A stretch of DNA of 64,000 nucleotides, taken from contig NC_035790.1 in NCBI RefSeq assembly GCF_001653235.2, forward strand, positions 3,286,001-3,350,000. The letters are read 5' to 3'. Within the stretch, counting starts at the first letter, position 1. The number at the start of each line of letters is the position of its first letter. This stretch comes from Pochonia chlamydosporia 170 (Eukaryota; Ascomycota; Sordariomycetes; Hypocreales; Clavicipitaceae). A program made the translations under genes and the position numbers. A model generated the notes under the pieces. It saw only the letters and a list, made by a program, of their open reading frames with translations. It did not search any database and had not been told where the DNA came from. This document shows, piece by piece, positions 47,621 through 60,219 of this stretch.

Positions 47621-47723
47621 GTGATAGCATTTGGAATTCATGCTGTAATGCTGTTTGTTCCGGGCTTTTCGTTCCTGTGGCTCGTCCTGTCCGGACGTCT
47701 GTATCTTCATATGGAGGAGGCAT
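46308..47723 (-). CDS. EamA/DMT-superfamily membrane transporter
   Basis: This is a single exon of 471 residues. The first 100 residues are polar and disordered and contain a Gly-Ala run (GAGAGAGAGRG). About ten membrane spans follow, in two EamA-like halves: PAILVALSQLFGATMNLSAR, LRQGVTSLCCLAYMWWMSIP, GCTGFFGIFGMWWSMMYLPL and TVITFLAPGVAGFVCYFLLK in the first. The second has LVAVGVAFLGVLGAAGAFTT, VFAMICTVICVAALGLGPAL, LLLMSLGGLGFIMQYLLTAG and MGLMSFAGCTLILGSAAGVI. The PLADATVITFLAP motif is typical of SLC35G-like drug/metabolite transporters. The substrate cannot be told from sequence. The loop between the halves contains KSQPPADKKNSSTESRSL. Confidence 0.88.
47588..47620. repeat. In-frame hexanucleotide repeat (CTGCTC)
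   Basis: About five tandem copies of CTGCTC on plus read as Gly-Ala codons on minus within the disordered N-terminus of the EamA transporter. Length changes would be in frame. Confidence 0.85.
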
Positions 47724-48662
47724 TGGGAGTTCTCGGTTTTTGCCCCATTTATAGGGCGGGGTTACAAATCAATGTTTTAAACACGGCCGAGTAAACTTTC
47801 AACGGGACAAAACTAAGAGAATGAATTGCCGGATATACTTTTCCAAACCGAAAACTCTTTTGATGCCATGGATGTGTCATGAGGTTGGGAGGAAACAAGA
47901 AGGATGGGAGTTGGAAACTCTATGCACCTTGTGCTTCCAATTCAACCGCTTCCGTCTTGGCCTAACAGTCAGAATACAGTCACCATAACACAAAAGCCCA
48001 ACATGGGGATTGACAAGGGCACTCCTACAAATCATCTCTGCGGTGTGGAGTAGAGGCGAGTGGTAGTCTTCATGTTCGAGCAGGGAACTGGTTCGGTATA
48101 AACGCCTCCGCAAGAGTCGGAGGGGGATGGCGGGAATAGTCCGTCGAGTTTGTCATTGCCAGTTTGGATAATGTGTCCACGGATTGGCTGTAGGGAACGC
48201 CTGTTGGTTGTTAGTTGCATGGAATCAGGTTGTAAGTGGCTGGGGGTTGCAGGTTGGAGCCCGATATCGCATGGAAAATGTGGTTGTCGAGTCGGTCGGC
48301 TTCGGAGGCGGGGCTCCGGCAGGCTGGAGGCAGGGGTTGCGATTGCTAATCCACTTCATGTTGGATGACTGCCGATGGATCTGGAGAAGTGATGGATGTG
48401 ATGTGTGTTTGATACTGCACTGGATTAAAACAAAAATACCATGAAATAACATCACAGAACCTCCCAGCAGCGACAAACCACATCGAGCCATCCGCAAAGC
48501 ATTGTATCCCTGGGAATCATCAATTCTGGTATCATAAACGCCATCTAACCCATCCAGCAATGCCCAAACTCCAACCGCAATATCCATACCCATACCCCAA
48601 AACCAAATACCAAACGCCATCCATGCAAACCATCAATGCTCATCTGTCCAACGTAAATAAAA
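47724..48662. other. Intergenic, no gene seen
   Basis: A 939-base gap upstream of the EamA gene and downstream of TAF13. A 131-codon minus frame (48225-48620) has a few hydrophobic residues but no motif; it is most likely untranslated sequence. Confidence 0.5.
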
Positions 48663-49192
48663 TCACCTCTTCTTCCCCAAAGCATCCATCTCCGCCTCCG
48701 CATCATCATCCGCCTCCCCCAACTCCTCCTCCTTACTCCCACTCCCACCACCCTTCCCATCCTTCTCCCTCCTCTTCTCCTCATCCGCCGCATCCTTCAT
48801 GATCTCGTCCTCCCCATCCCTCAGAATCTCACGCGCCTTCTTAATCTCCCTCTGCTTCTCAAACACCTCCTGCACCTTCCCCAAAAATGCAGGGTTCTTG
48901 CGAAACGCAAACTCAAAGTCCTCGTACTTGATCTTCTGGCGGCCCGAGTAGTGCGCCGCGCGGGTGGCTTCAAAGGCGATGGATTGCATGAAGTCTGTGA
49001 GGATTTCGTCCAGGACGCGGATCGTTTCGGGGAGGGGGTTCTTCACGTCGCCGTGTGCGTAGAGGAGTTGAGCGACTGGGTGCGTGTTAGTTAGGATGAG
49101 CTCGAATGGCGGGAAATGGGGCAAAGCGTACGCTCGTTGTGGGAAAAGTTCATCTTGCCGACATTTTTGCCGGCGCGTGCTCGTGGTTCCAT
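48663..49192 (-). CDS. taf13: TFIID subunit TAF13
   Basis: Exons 49192-49132 and 49075-48663 give 157 residues. Exon 1 encodes MEPRARAGKNVGKMNFSHNE and the join continues LAQLLYAHGDVKNPLPETIR, VLDEILTDFMQSIAFEATRA and YSGRQKIKYEDFEFAFRKNP. This is the histone-fold of TAF13, which pairs with TAF11 in the TFIID general transcription factor. After the fold comes an acidic and lysine-rich tail (EEKRREKDGKGGGSGSKEEE, ending ALGKKR). The open frame runs on upstream past the true start in unspliced form, which would give a wrong 223-residue product. It is nuclear and should be essential. It is divergent from KSH1, with 429 bases between starts. Confidence 0.92.
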
Positions 49193-49621
49193 GATGGAGG
49201 TGGTGGTTGTGGTTGATTGCTTTGCTGGGTTGGTGATGTACGAATCGATGCGTTGAGGGGGATTGGAAAGGTAGGTGTCGGGACGCTTGAGTAGTGATTG
49301 CTTCTGCCGATGTGATACTGCAATGGAGCTTCAAGGAAAAATACGTAAATGTTGAAGTGCAAGTGCGTGAGCTTGTGATTGTAGAGGTTGGACGTGGACC
49401 TCAGTTTCCCGCGTCGCGGCTCGGCGAATCTTTGCTCCTCCCCACTCTAGCACCTGGTACGGAGTAGAGCTACGTGGTGCTGCCGGCACCAAGACCAAGG
49501 CTGAGAGGCCAACATTCAAATTCAATATCGCATCGCATAGCATCGCAGCCTTGCAACCAGCGCAACTGCGCACAATCAACTCCATCTCACTTCTTTATTT
49601 CCTCCATCAAACGCAGTAATC
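49193..49621. promoter_or_regulatory. Divergent promoter region, TAF13 / KSH1
   Basis: A 429-base gap between two divergent start codons, so it should act as a bidirectional promoter. It contains a TACGGAGTA palindrome at 49458-49466, the first of several seen from here to 60 kb. Confidence 0.5.
49458..49466. repeat. TACGGAGTA palindromic word
   Basis: A nine-base near-palindrome in the TAF13/KSH1 promoter region. Further copies, exact or reverse-complement, are at 51498-51506, 54053-54061 and 58682-58690; partial copies are near 50819, 51704, 56135 and 60000. Function is unknown. Confidence 0.7.
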
Positions 49622-50013
49622 ATGGTAATCTATCCACCCTACATTCTACCGGTGCACAAATCTAACATGCAGCCAGTCTGCCCTCTTCAACTTCCGATCC
49701 CTCCTCCTCGTCCTCCTCCTCCTGATTTGCACGAGCGCATATGTCCACCACTTCACGCCCGGAATCATGGACCGCAACAAGAACGGGTATGCGAGCGCCT
49801 CCAAACTCCACCACTGATCCGCAATTCGATGTCATGGGAACCAAAACTGACGGACATAGTGTTATGGGTATCTTTTGGAAATGCGCGAGAATAGGGGAAC
49901 GGCTCAGTCCGTACATAAGCATATGCTGTGTCCTCATGGCTGTGAGTGTAGCTTCATGCTTTGTGGCGATGCCCCAAAACTCAACAGTCAGAATTCCAGC
50001 TGACAGTTTCTAG
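49622..50013 (+). CDS. ksh1: Kish/TMEM167-type small secretory-pathway protein (KSH1)
   Basis: Exons 49622-49624, 49677-49786 and 49860-50013 give 88 residues. Exon 1 is the ATG alone, with a GTAATC donor directly after it. The product begins [20 protein letters not shown], then [18 protein letters not shown], followed by [20 protein letters not shown]. That is the Kish family, short two-span Golgi proteins needed early in secretion. The end is uncertain: a GTGAGT donor at 49942 could remove part of the C-terminus (acceptors at 49987, 49999 or 50006), while the unspliced frame runs to the stop at 50011-50013. Yeast Ksh1 is 72 residues, so a spliced, shorter end is plausible. Short length and split start make it easy to miss. 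Confidence 0.85.
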
Positions 50014-52016
50014 GCCTCCATTCTCATGAACTAGATTACTTGTTTACCACATACATACACACATGCACTAAGACATAACATACGGGCCGTCTATTTCGGC
50101 GGAAGTGTATCACCGGTTAGGAGTTTGGCGAATGCGGGATATATTACGTCGGCGCGTATCGCACGAAAGCAAACAAAACGCAAATAAACGACAACTATCG
50201 CCGGCCAGTGTAGTCCTACCATGGACTGAATCGAACGGTCCGAATGCGAGCAGCTTCGTTACGGCTACGGCGGAGGTTGAATAACGCACAGGACTTGATG
50301 GAAGAAGATGCAACACTGTTGGGGAGAACTACGCCTCTTGTTCCGTTTGCCTTTACCAGACCTGAGGGTGGTAGCAGTCGTGACGATGATGTTTCGTCAT
50401 TTGAAATGTGGCAGGATTGCGGCGTGATACTGACTTTCTGGGTGTATTTTGTTGCTTTTGATATTTCAAACCTTATTTAGGACATTGATTGCGGGCTGTT
50501 CGACAACGTACCGTTTTCGTAGATGGTCTAGGGTAACGGAGGTCACTCCGGACCACCCCAGCAAGACCAGAACAGTAATAATAACGAAATCAGCTCCCAG
50601 GACAAAAAATCGACATGGCTAACTAACTTTTGGGTTGTCGTGAATGTCACTCTGAGGATGTCAGTAGCGCATCGCCCTGTCCAGCTGAACGTGCACGAAA
50701 GTGTCGTCACATCCAATTACAAGTTGCGCCTATCGAGTCACGCCCCGGAATCGTAAATCTGATGACCACCTCGGTGGGTAATATGTTTGACTCTCTGCCG
50801 ACTAGTCCGTGGACCTCGACTCCGTAAAACCCAAGGGTCCGGAGACGGTCGGCTTGTCCGATAGCCAAGAGCATTGTCAAAAGTCCAGTCTTTGACCGAT
50901 TAGATTGTCGCTGCCGTCGAGCCGCAAGAATGACGCATGTGCAGACTGTGCTCCATAACACGACTCGCAAACGCACAAAGTACCGATACAGAGACCCCTT
51001 CATTAGAAGCACGGGAAAAAATATGTTTCCAGATGACTAGAGTTTCAATTTCTGCCATTCGCAAACAAGGTCATGACAAAATGGGACATGCCCGACACGA
51101 ACCCTGCTCCGTGTGCATTTCATTCTTGGGCAAGATCATATGGAAATAGCACGCGCTTGCCTCAGCCCCTGGATTGGCACTACTGAGATCCAGAGATCCA
51201 TGGCCACGGTTCACCTGGCTTCTAGAATTCGTTTCGCATGGAACCGAGGCTCCTGACTGCGGAGCAACGTCGCAATAAGGAGGCTCATGGTGGAAAACTC
51301 ACGCAAATTAGCAGCTCCGTCGCATCTGTGCTTTGGCCTTCTGGGGACACCACATAGCATCGACACGAGAACTATGGGTCGAAAAAAAAACAACAACTTA
51401 GGGTTTGCTCTTCCGGAATGTTACCACGCTGGGGCGGCCAGCACGGAAGCCCAACACCGCCAAGGGCAACAGTGATACCGTATGTACGGACAATATGTAC
51501 TCCGTAAGAATCCGCCTAAATTGCACAAGAGTTCCGCTCCATGTCATACCGCTCGTTTATTGCACATCTGAGTGCTCCGTAACTGGGCAGGTTGTTGCAT
51601 CCATGTGATGACTTGGACGAATGCGGGAGGTGACCGAAGCTGACTGGGTGGCTGGCTTATGGTGGAAATTTTGGGGATATCGTTTAGAAAAGGCTGGGTC
51701 GGGTCTACTCCGTGCAATAATAATGATTACTGCAAACTCCATCTATCGACGCTTCCGGGGCCACGATTAGGCGAGTCCAATGAGACCAGACCAAACATTG
51801 AACCGGACTGGACTGGACTGGACCCCAACTTGGATAACTTGACATACACCAGTTGAGTTGAGACTTCCACAGGATAGATCAATTTTGTGCGCCACGTGAG
51901 ACGTCCGGGCCGGCCCCCAGTTGGGGACCGCAAAAAACGTGGCGAGAGTGGCCCTGGCTTCTTTTGATTTGAGTCTGGTGCAAATGATGAGGCTCATGTC
52001 ATGTAGCAATCAATTT

Positions 52017-52040
52017 ACTGACTGACTGACTGACTGACTG
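52017..52040. repeat. Tandem ACTG repeat
   Basis: Six perfect copies of ACTG in the gene-free tract. Confidence 0.9.
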
Positions 52041-55000
52041 CCAAGTGTTCTTTTGGCTAGGGTTGAGGTCACACAAGAAGACTCTGAGAATTCCGAACAG
52101 TCTGGGTTGCTCTTGGACCGAGTACGCATCGACCATGTCCTCGATGGTCATGCTCAGCCGGGAAGACAAATTTAATGTCCCAAATAGACATATATGGCCG
52201 ATGGATTTATGCTATGCTGGCTTATTATTAGGCAGGCTGACCTTGCCGCAATCAGCCGTAATATCTGCTTCAGAGTGGCCAGCCCTGCAACCCTGGTCTT
52301 TGCTTCTTTGTTCAAGAAAGCAGTTGTTAGTGGCGACACTTGCAGGGACCAGTGTGGTTGGTAGTTTTGCAATGCCAGGGCGCTTTTCCGGAACTCCAGA
52401 AGATTGACAAAAAGACCCAGTGCCCCTGATAAGTGGGAGGGCAGGTTCAAGTACCCAGATGGTATGACAAGTTGTCTTCGTGTTTCAGTATTCTCTGACT
52501 TCAATTGAAGGGTAAGCGAGGTTGGTGAGGTCGAGGGTTCTGGTGCCCAGTATTGGCAACAGCCTATCGCAATATTTGCCCATGTAATGCTTGTTTTTGT
52601 TTTCTGCTTGAGCCGTCCGTCCGGGCAGCTGGAGTACCAGACGTCTTGTTTACTTGAGTCTTTATTGACACTGGTCTGGTTGCCTGGACCAACTGATCTC
52701 AAGACAATCCGTCAATGTTCCACGCCAAAATTGGACCACCGTTTCCCCCCACCGACCAAGGCGGCTTTCTTTCTCAACAATCAGTTCAAGTGTAATCGTG
52801 CTGACTGGCGGCGGCGGCGTTGAACGCATGGGTTGCCAACATTCGGGGCAACTTTCTGCGCATTGATGACCGCATGTTGCTAGTGCGGTGTACTGAAAAT
52901 AGGCTGCTGTGTGACAACCCTGCCCAAAATAGTAGATCTTTTCATTCCACCAAGCGTTTCTCTTAGACTCGGTCAATATATCGGAATCCTTCTTATCCTG
53001 AACACCCTGGATCATAGACGCGCCCCTCTTGTATTCCATACGCCAGAACAATACTTCTGCCCTGCTCTAAAGTACCACGCCATGCCCCGTTGCACGGCAG
53101 TGGCTAAGATAGGATGGCCAACCCATTCGCAAACAACCAGACTCATCCGATGACTTTGTCAGACTTCAGCCTCACAACAGAGCTGGAATCGATGCAATGC
53201 CAGTCCCCTGGAGAAACTGAAGTCCGCATGTAATGAAACATCGTCAAATGCGACGCAGATCATCAGCAGAAGGGTGGATATTTCGGGTTCCCCTTGTAGT
53301 CGTGACCGCACCAATTGACAAATTGACAACACCAAATATTCTTGGGCTGTTCCAGAAGTTTGAGTCAATGCCATAAATTCAAATCAAACAGGCGTAAGAC
53401 GCAGCGCCACTGGTCTTCCGCATAGTATCCAGCAATCTTTGCATCAGGACAAGCTGTGTGATCGCATGGGCCAACAGTTAGGCCGCGAAATGCCTCCTGA
53501 ATACGAACACTATGATGCTGCAAGGGGTGCTCTAGCCACTTCATCTATGTGCATCGACCGATTAAGAAGGACTTTGACTTTGACATGAACCTCTGAGATG
53601 TTGTTTTTATGGAGGAGTAAGACTAAATAAGTCTTGGAAGATGATTCTACTTTTCAAAGCAACCCCAATGAATTGGAAAGATGATCGTTGTATGGGCTAG
53701 GATCAAACGTCCGCGACCATGAGTGGGACATCCGACAAAACACCCTTGGCCGGTCAGGGATAGCACTTCAGGAACAAAAACCCCCCTTGAGCCTAAAACA
53801 CGAGGTCAGTAGATGATGTACTGCATGAATAACCCTGTGTATGGTTGATGTATGAGGACCCTGTGTGAGTACGCACATTTTGCGCTAGGTTTGTTCATCC
53901 CGTCGGCTCCCCGGTTCTGTCGTATTTGGCGAAGGGGGAAGCAAGACGCCTCAGCTGACGGTGATGGCAACAAGTCGACCAAGAACGGAAACCTTTGCAA
54001 GAGTTTTCAGCTGCCAGTAAGCGCCATGTGTGTGTTGTAAAGCGGCACACCTTACTCCGTAAATCGTAAAGGGTTATCTATGGCAAATTGACAATTATAT
54101 GTGGACATATGAACTGGAGGCTTGTGAACTCGTTTCTCTCTAGGCGGCATTTAGGAAAAGACCACTCACTCATTTGACAATGCTCTTGCATCATTTCATT
54201 TCCTCGACGCCACCAGGCTTATGGTGACGGTACCTCTCTCTTGAGGCAGACCCAACGCAAGAGGTCGTTTGCGAACATCCCATTACTCATGGTGACCCCA
54301 CGCATATGTCCGCCACATTTGGTTACCAAACTTGGCCTCGGCAAACAGGCTCCGGCTCTCGCTAAGATCTATCGAGTTGTGAACGAATTCAACCAGTGTC
54401 TTTGCTCGAGAACGAAAACCAATTACGTAGTATATTGCACAATCGTATAGCCATCGCTTGGCGGCAAAGCTGGGCCTATTGATTTGACTGTGATTTCAAA
54501 TAATACCGTCGACCATCATGGTTGCCTCACGAGGCCGATGAGGATTGTTATTGTTGCAAACTTGGTTGTTGGTTGGCGAAGGAAGGTGCCATAAAGAGAC
54601 CAGCTACATCCCGAGCAGACCCTGGCTTCGTCTATGTCCTTCAATATTTCCCTGCAGTTAATCAACCATCACCCTGAAGCGAAAGCTACGGCGGCAAAAA
54701 CTGTTGCCTTGTAGTTGCCGTGAGCAACAACTGGACAGAGCAATTCGTGCGACGAGCAAAGCTGGATGAAGCGAAGCCAACCATTCTAATCCAGCCAACC
54801 GATCCAATCTCAAGACCGTGGTGCCACTGTGGCAGGCTGGCAACCAACCGCATGACCCTTGAGTCGGGGAACCAGCATCTGAACGCATATTGACGCAGAC
54901 ATCCCTGTTCCGCGGCCTGCCCAGTCCCAGCAGTGCGGGAGGCCCAGTCAGGTAACATGGTCGGCAGGGTCCCACCGACGTCCGGGCCAAATGTGTCCAA

Positions 55001-56724
55001 TGAATATAACCGAAATGGCAGATCTGCCCCAGGGTGGGAAGAGCATAAATGTTGTGAGGCCAGCCAGTGTGGCGCCCCTGTCCCGAGTTCAGCGCCGCAC
55101 ACTAGTCTGGCTGCAGGCATGAGGACGATGGTGTGGACAAGTTGGTGTGGCCAGCCCGTGGAAATACCCAATTCGGATGGTTACTGGCTGCTTCGAGCAC
55201 TGAGGGCTTTGCGTTGTGACCTAAGCAGCTGAGAACATTTGACGAGGCCAAAGACCTTGGGGGCAATGTCGGATGTCGCGCCATGCGGTCAGGTCTGGCC
55301 ATCATGGAGTCTGGATGGACTGTCCAAGCTTCCATGCTGGACATATCGCACAGCAACGAGGGCGAGAGGCAGCTGGCCTTCCTGGCCGAACAAAGGAATG
55401 GCCGAGTACGAGCAAGGCCCAAGAATAATGGAACCACAGTCTCGCGATAATGAGGGGGCGGGTTGTTGCAATTTGACAAAAGCGTTGTGCTGCGTTCTCA
55501 ACTTGGAAGTTGTTTGAAGGTTCAGCCCACCAGACAGTTTCCAAACGTTATGGCGACGGAGAAGAGGATACCAGGCTGAGAGGCTGCTGCACGCCCGTTA
55601 CAACGCTGACGCGGGGAGCGAGTCAGACCAGGTGACTGCCACTAGACACCAGTTGACCAGACCAAGTTCATCATTGGCGGGAAAGTGTTCATCGTGCCTC
55701 CTTCCATAATTGTGTCAACTCAAGCCAAACCTGGATATTCTGGGCGACCGCTCCTTCTCCACTACGACACTGAATACTCCTACCACGGCAGGAGCAAGTA
55801 GTGTCAGGCATCAACACGGAGGTAGATAGACATTGACGATCGCCATGAATATGGCAGCGCTGGCACATTTTCTACCCATGCCGAATTTACATTCAACAAC
55901 TTAGATCTGCTGTTCGTCTACTGGTCGGGCTCATTCCCGGATGACGACAAACCTGTGCGGCAGCTACCTCATGATCAAACTCGGCCCTAACTATCTTGGT
56001 ACCTACAGGTTATGGACGAACGCCGTTGTAATCGGCCGCTTGGCCCAACAGAGGTCATCATCCTCATCAGCAGACCGACACGATTTGTGCCTGGGACAGA
56101 TGTATGGACAGGGTAGTGTGCGTTACATGCCTAGGTACGGAGCATAAGTTAGTGCTCAGCAGGTCTGACATTCAGACGGCGTCATTTTTGTTCGACGACA
56201 AATTTAGCCCGCAGGTTCAAAAACACGTACGTACCAGATGGGGGTCAACGGACCGACAAGGAGGAATCACCACGCTGCATGTCAGCATTGTGCTGTTGAG
56301 GCACACGACACAACACACGACGCAGCCTGCCCGCGTCAATCCAAATTAACAAGTCCCGCGTTAATACAACTTTGACTTGTGATTCTGCAACCATATTTCT
56401 TTTCTGAGCCCTCGAAACCAAGGGCGGTCGGGATGGTGGTATGGCGTGCATACAATGTGTCGACAATCTGCTCCGTGCGGTATGGGCTAATTACTCACCC
56501 GCAGCAAGACTGGTGAACATCAACAGCTGGACTCAGACCCCAAATCCAGTTGACTTTGAGGTGGCCACCCAAATTTCGAAAGTTCATGCCCTGCGTTTGA
56601 AGACGACTTTTTGGTTTAGCTCTTTTGAGATTAAGTCGCCACGGCCAATTAGGTCACACCATCGCAACCAAGCCAGCGGGTTATCCAACGACATTGCACC
56701 ACCGAGTTTGACATCAATCAAAGA

Positions 56725-56766
56725 GGAACTGGAACTGGAACAGGAACTGGCACTGGCACTGGCACT
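56725..56766. repeat. Tandem hexamer repeat GGAACT/GGCACT
   Basis: Seven consecutive hexamers: GGAACT twice, GGAACA, GGAACT, then GGCACT three times. The grouped variants suggest stepwise expansion. It lies in the gene-free tract. Confidence 0.88.
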
Positions 56767-59700
56767 TGAATCCTGGACACTCCACGCCGCCCACACACAA
56801 ACAGTCACCACCTCACCACCCCTGACCTGGACCAGAGACATGCAAGGGCCAAAATGGTTCTCAAACAGGTCACATTTCCAACTTGATGCAAATGCCAGAG
56901 TCTCACCTCACTAACTTTCCATGGTCGGCCACATTCTCGCACAAACTGTTCAAGTCCTGTCAATGATCGCCGACAACTCCTGCGCGGAAGGCTACAAAAG
57001 CGTGGTACAGCATTTGTAGGCAAATCCAAGCAAAACAAAACAAACCCCGACCAACCAAACTGGTTGAATACTACCTAAAGCTGCAGCCTAATCATGGACG
57101 TATCTGAAGACAGGAAGGGGCCTTGGACGCAAAGGCTCCAGGGTCATCGTTCCCTTCTCTTCGACTCCGCGATATCGTGCAAGCATCAGCACGCAGTAAG
57201 TTGCCAGAATGGCAGTGCCGTCGGTTTGGTTTTTTTTTTTTTGGTGGCGGCATCGGAGAGTCCGCCACAAGTTGTGGATACATGGTACTCAAGTGGGTGC
57301 TCTCAAACCGTCACTGCCCTTTATTAAGCAAGTCGGCGTTGACGTGCCTTAGCCACCTACGACGACAACCGCCACCACATCCCGTTTGGCGCTTGGTTGA
57401 CAAGGGAAGCAGGCTCAGCTGTCGTCGATTCTAATCTGTGGATTAGATATTTTATCACCACGGGCGATTCGATCAAAAGGTGGAACAAGACTAGGCGATG
57501 TGCGGCCAGTCACCCGCCGGAGCGTCTGTTTCAGCACACGGCGAAAGCCTTTGGAGTCACTAACCCTTCATGACGAAGACAATCTTCTACTTTTTGATGA
57601 AGTACCGGGCTTCCGGGGCCCGGGGGACCGGGGCCGGTACCTGGCAAGGGCCAACACGCCCCGGAAATGAATACGCCTAGCGGCTCTGTCTGCATGGTGA
57701 GATTGCAGCGAGCCTAGTTGGGGCCAGGGGGATGTTTTAGAGATTCGAACATTGGTGAGAAGCAAGAGTGTGAAAAGTGCAAAGATCGTGGCAGGGGCTA
57801 CGGCACAAGTTTCTTTGGCGTTAATATTTGAATCAATGTCGGAGCCGAGAGTGTCTATGCGAAGACATTGGACTGCGGTATGCGGAGCTCCGTCGGTGAT
57901 GCCATGAAGGTTCAGGAACGACCGGCTGTCTGTGTGAAACCCTTCTTTCCGTTACAGTACCCAATTTGGAAAGCAAGATGCTGAGCATGGCCGCAGGCAC
58001 AGGCACAAAAAAGTTGTTGGGCTTTGTTGTGTAATATCCCCCGATGGCACTCTCCGTGTCCCAGTGCCACGGGCCAAGGCACCAAGCCGTCGTCCCCTCG
58101 ACTAATAATAATGCTCACATTCTGGGACACTCCAGAGGTGGAAGCAATGGGAAGCCCAAGGTCCACCCAAGCCAACTCGCACCCCCCTGTTCGAGCGCAT
58201 TCAAATGTCCCCATCGCATCGGAAGCAGGCTAGGACCCATGCGATGGACACAAGTATGTACATACAATATGTATACATGTAGGAGACGGGGGCATGGCAG
58301 GGTTGATCTCTCATCAATTGATCACTTGACGTTGCAGAACACAGCAAATGGTGGCAGTTGTTGCCCCCCTTCTTCCCACGGCCAAAATCTCATCCGTGTT
58401 CACACTTGTCACGGCCCAATGATGAAGTTATGAAACCTATCAAAATCGCGATACGCTGCTCAATTGGTGCCGAGGCAGCCCGTCAGGTGTCGTTGGGCAA
58501 ATCGTTGTGGCAAAGGACAAAACATTGCATACCTACCTAGGTAGGCACTTGAGTAGGGGCTGGACCAAGCCTGAGAAACGTCAATTCGACCCATGCACCT
58601 TGTGCGCCAAGAACGTGCAGAGGGCAACCAGACGGGCTCTTGAGCGGAATGGCAATGTTGAATGGCGGACTCGGCAATACGTACGGAGTACTGCACCAGA
58701 CTGCACACAGAGGAGAGTCATGAATAAAGTAATGAGTCCCAGCCACAGGGCAGCCAAGACCCAATGTTGTTGGTGCCCACCGCTGCCGCCGCCGGCGCGC
58801 CACCAAGTTTGGGTGGGTTTGTTCCCGGTGTGACTTCAATCCGTGGCTTCAACGTAGACCGTTGGGACGGGGTCTGATGTTGACGGATGGACTCTTGATC
58901 TATCGTGAATAGTACGTACTTACCCGATCCAGCGGTCTTTAATATCGGATAGCGAGGTGCTGCAATGTACGGCAACGATGCACCGGTCCGGCAGCAGCTA
59001 CGTATTACAAATTTTCAAAACCAAACTGGACCAGACCCGACACGACCAGACACCCTTTGGATACCAAGGCAGCGTTAGGCCCGCCATGGCGGATGTTACG
59101 ACCACGGCCAATGCTGCACAACCTACTGTCTGCGACCACTGGTCCGGGACTCTGTCCTGTGGCGATGGAAAGAACAAAATGATGATTGACTGGCACTGGG
59201 ATGTTTTCACCAGCTATGCAGTTGCATTGGAGCAATGCAAGCGCACCAGACGCCTAGCGCTGCGCCTGGCGTCGACACCCAGTGCCCACTGGCACCCACT
59301 GGCAACCCACTGGGGCATCCACTGGGTGCAGCAGAAGCAACCGGATCAAATCAAATGGGACCAAACTCGACCTGAAGAAGGAGCCCGCATGAGCCAGTTG
59401 AGACCAGACATACATGACGCTCCCAATGTTCAGCTAGTAGTAATGCGATGTTGGAGACATGGGCTTGAGGGCACCAGTCGCACACTCGCAGGCAAGCTGG
59501 CACACCGCACCAGACCAGGCTAGCACGACTAATAACTTCACTCTGAATGGCACCAACTGGGCTGCAACGCCTGGAGCAAGCCTGATGGTGCAGGTCTGGT
59601 GCAGGCGCATGTGCAGGCTTTGTGCATGTACTCCCACACATAGCCCCCCCGTTGAGTCTGGTCAATTTGGCTTTGCTGACTCCAGGCCAGGCCAGACACC

Positions 59701-59851
59701 ACACACCAGACATTACTCGTACCAGCACTTGGCTTGAGACTGAGGTCGCCCTCATGGCGCCTCAAGTACTCAAGTACCCATACCAAGGTGCTCCGTTCTC
59801 CTCCCTCCAGTCTGGTCCAGTCGCAGCCAGCCCTGGTCCCCGGTCCCCATA

Positions 59852-59881
59852 AAGTCAAGTCAAGTCAAGTCAAGTCAAGTC
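59852..59881. repeat. Tandem AAGTC repeat
   Basis: Six perfect copies of AAGTC, followed by the related words AGGTCTGGTCAAGTCC, about 1.6 kb upstream of the Sok1 start. Confidence 0.9.
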
Positions 59882-60187
59882 AGGTCTGGTCAAGTCCAAA
59901 TGCACCCGTGGCCGGTGGCGGTTTGCCCTGCGCTAGTCATTCCAGTGAGCGTCCGAACCCAGGCCACCACCCACACATGGTCTTTGTGCACTGTTCCGCA
60001 CTCCGTAATGAGTTCTCACTTTACCTCCTCCCTAGGTACTCACTCCCTCCCCTTACTGTGTCCATGTCCGCTTGGGTCTGGTACCTGCTCCATCCTCCCA
60101 CACACAATTTGATGCCATGTAAAGTACGGGTATGCGCTCGGTCTCGAGGTACTTCCGCGAACATGTCTGATGGCTGCTAGTCCATGC

Positions 60188-60212
60188 CCATGCCATGCCA
60201 TGCCATGCCATG
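60188..60212. repeat. Tandem CCATG repeat
   Basis: Five perfect copies of CCATG, about 1.2 kb upstream of the Sok1 start codon. If transcribed as leader it would contain several ATG triplets. Confidence 0.9.
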
Positions 60213-60219
60213 CTAGGCC

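Noticed and set aside
48663..49334. Unspliced 223-codon TAF13 frame
   Set aside because: Its N-terminal part reads through the intron and leader; the spliced form restores the conserved TAF13 N-terminus.
54686..55171. 161-codon minus-strand frame in the gene-free tract
   Set aside because: No coding bias or motif; opposing frames of similar length overlap it.
58957..59523. 188-codon plus-strand frame in the gene-free tract
   Set aside because: It is rich in repeats of TGGCACCCACTGG-type words and has no protein-like pattern.
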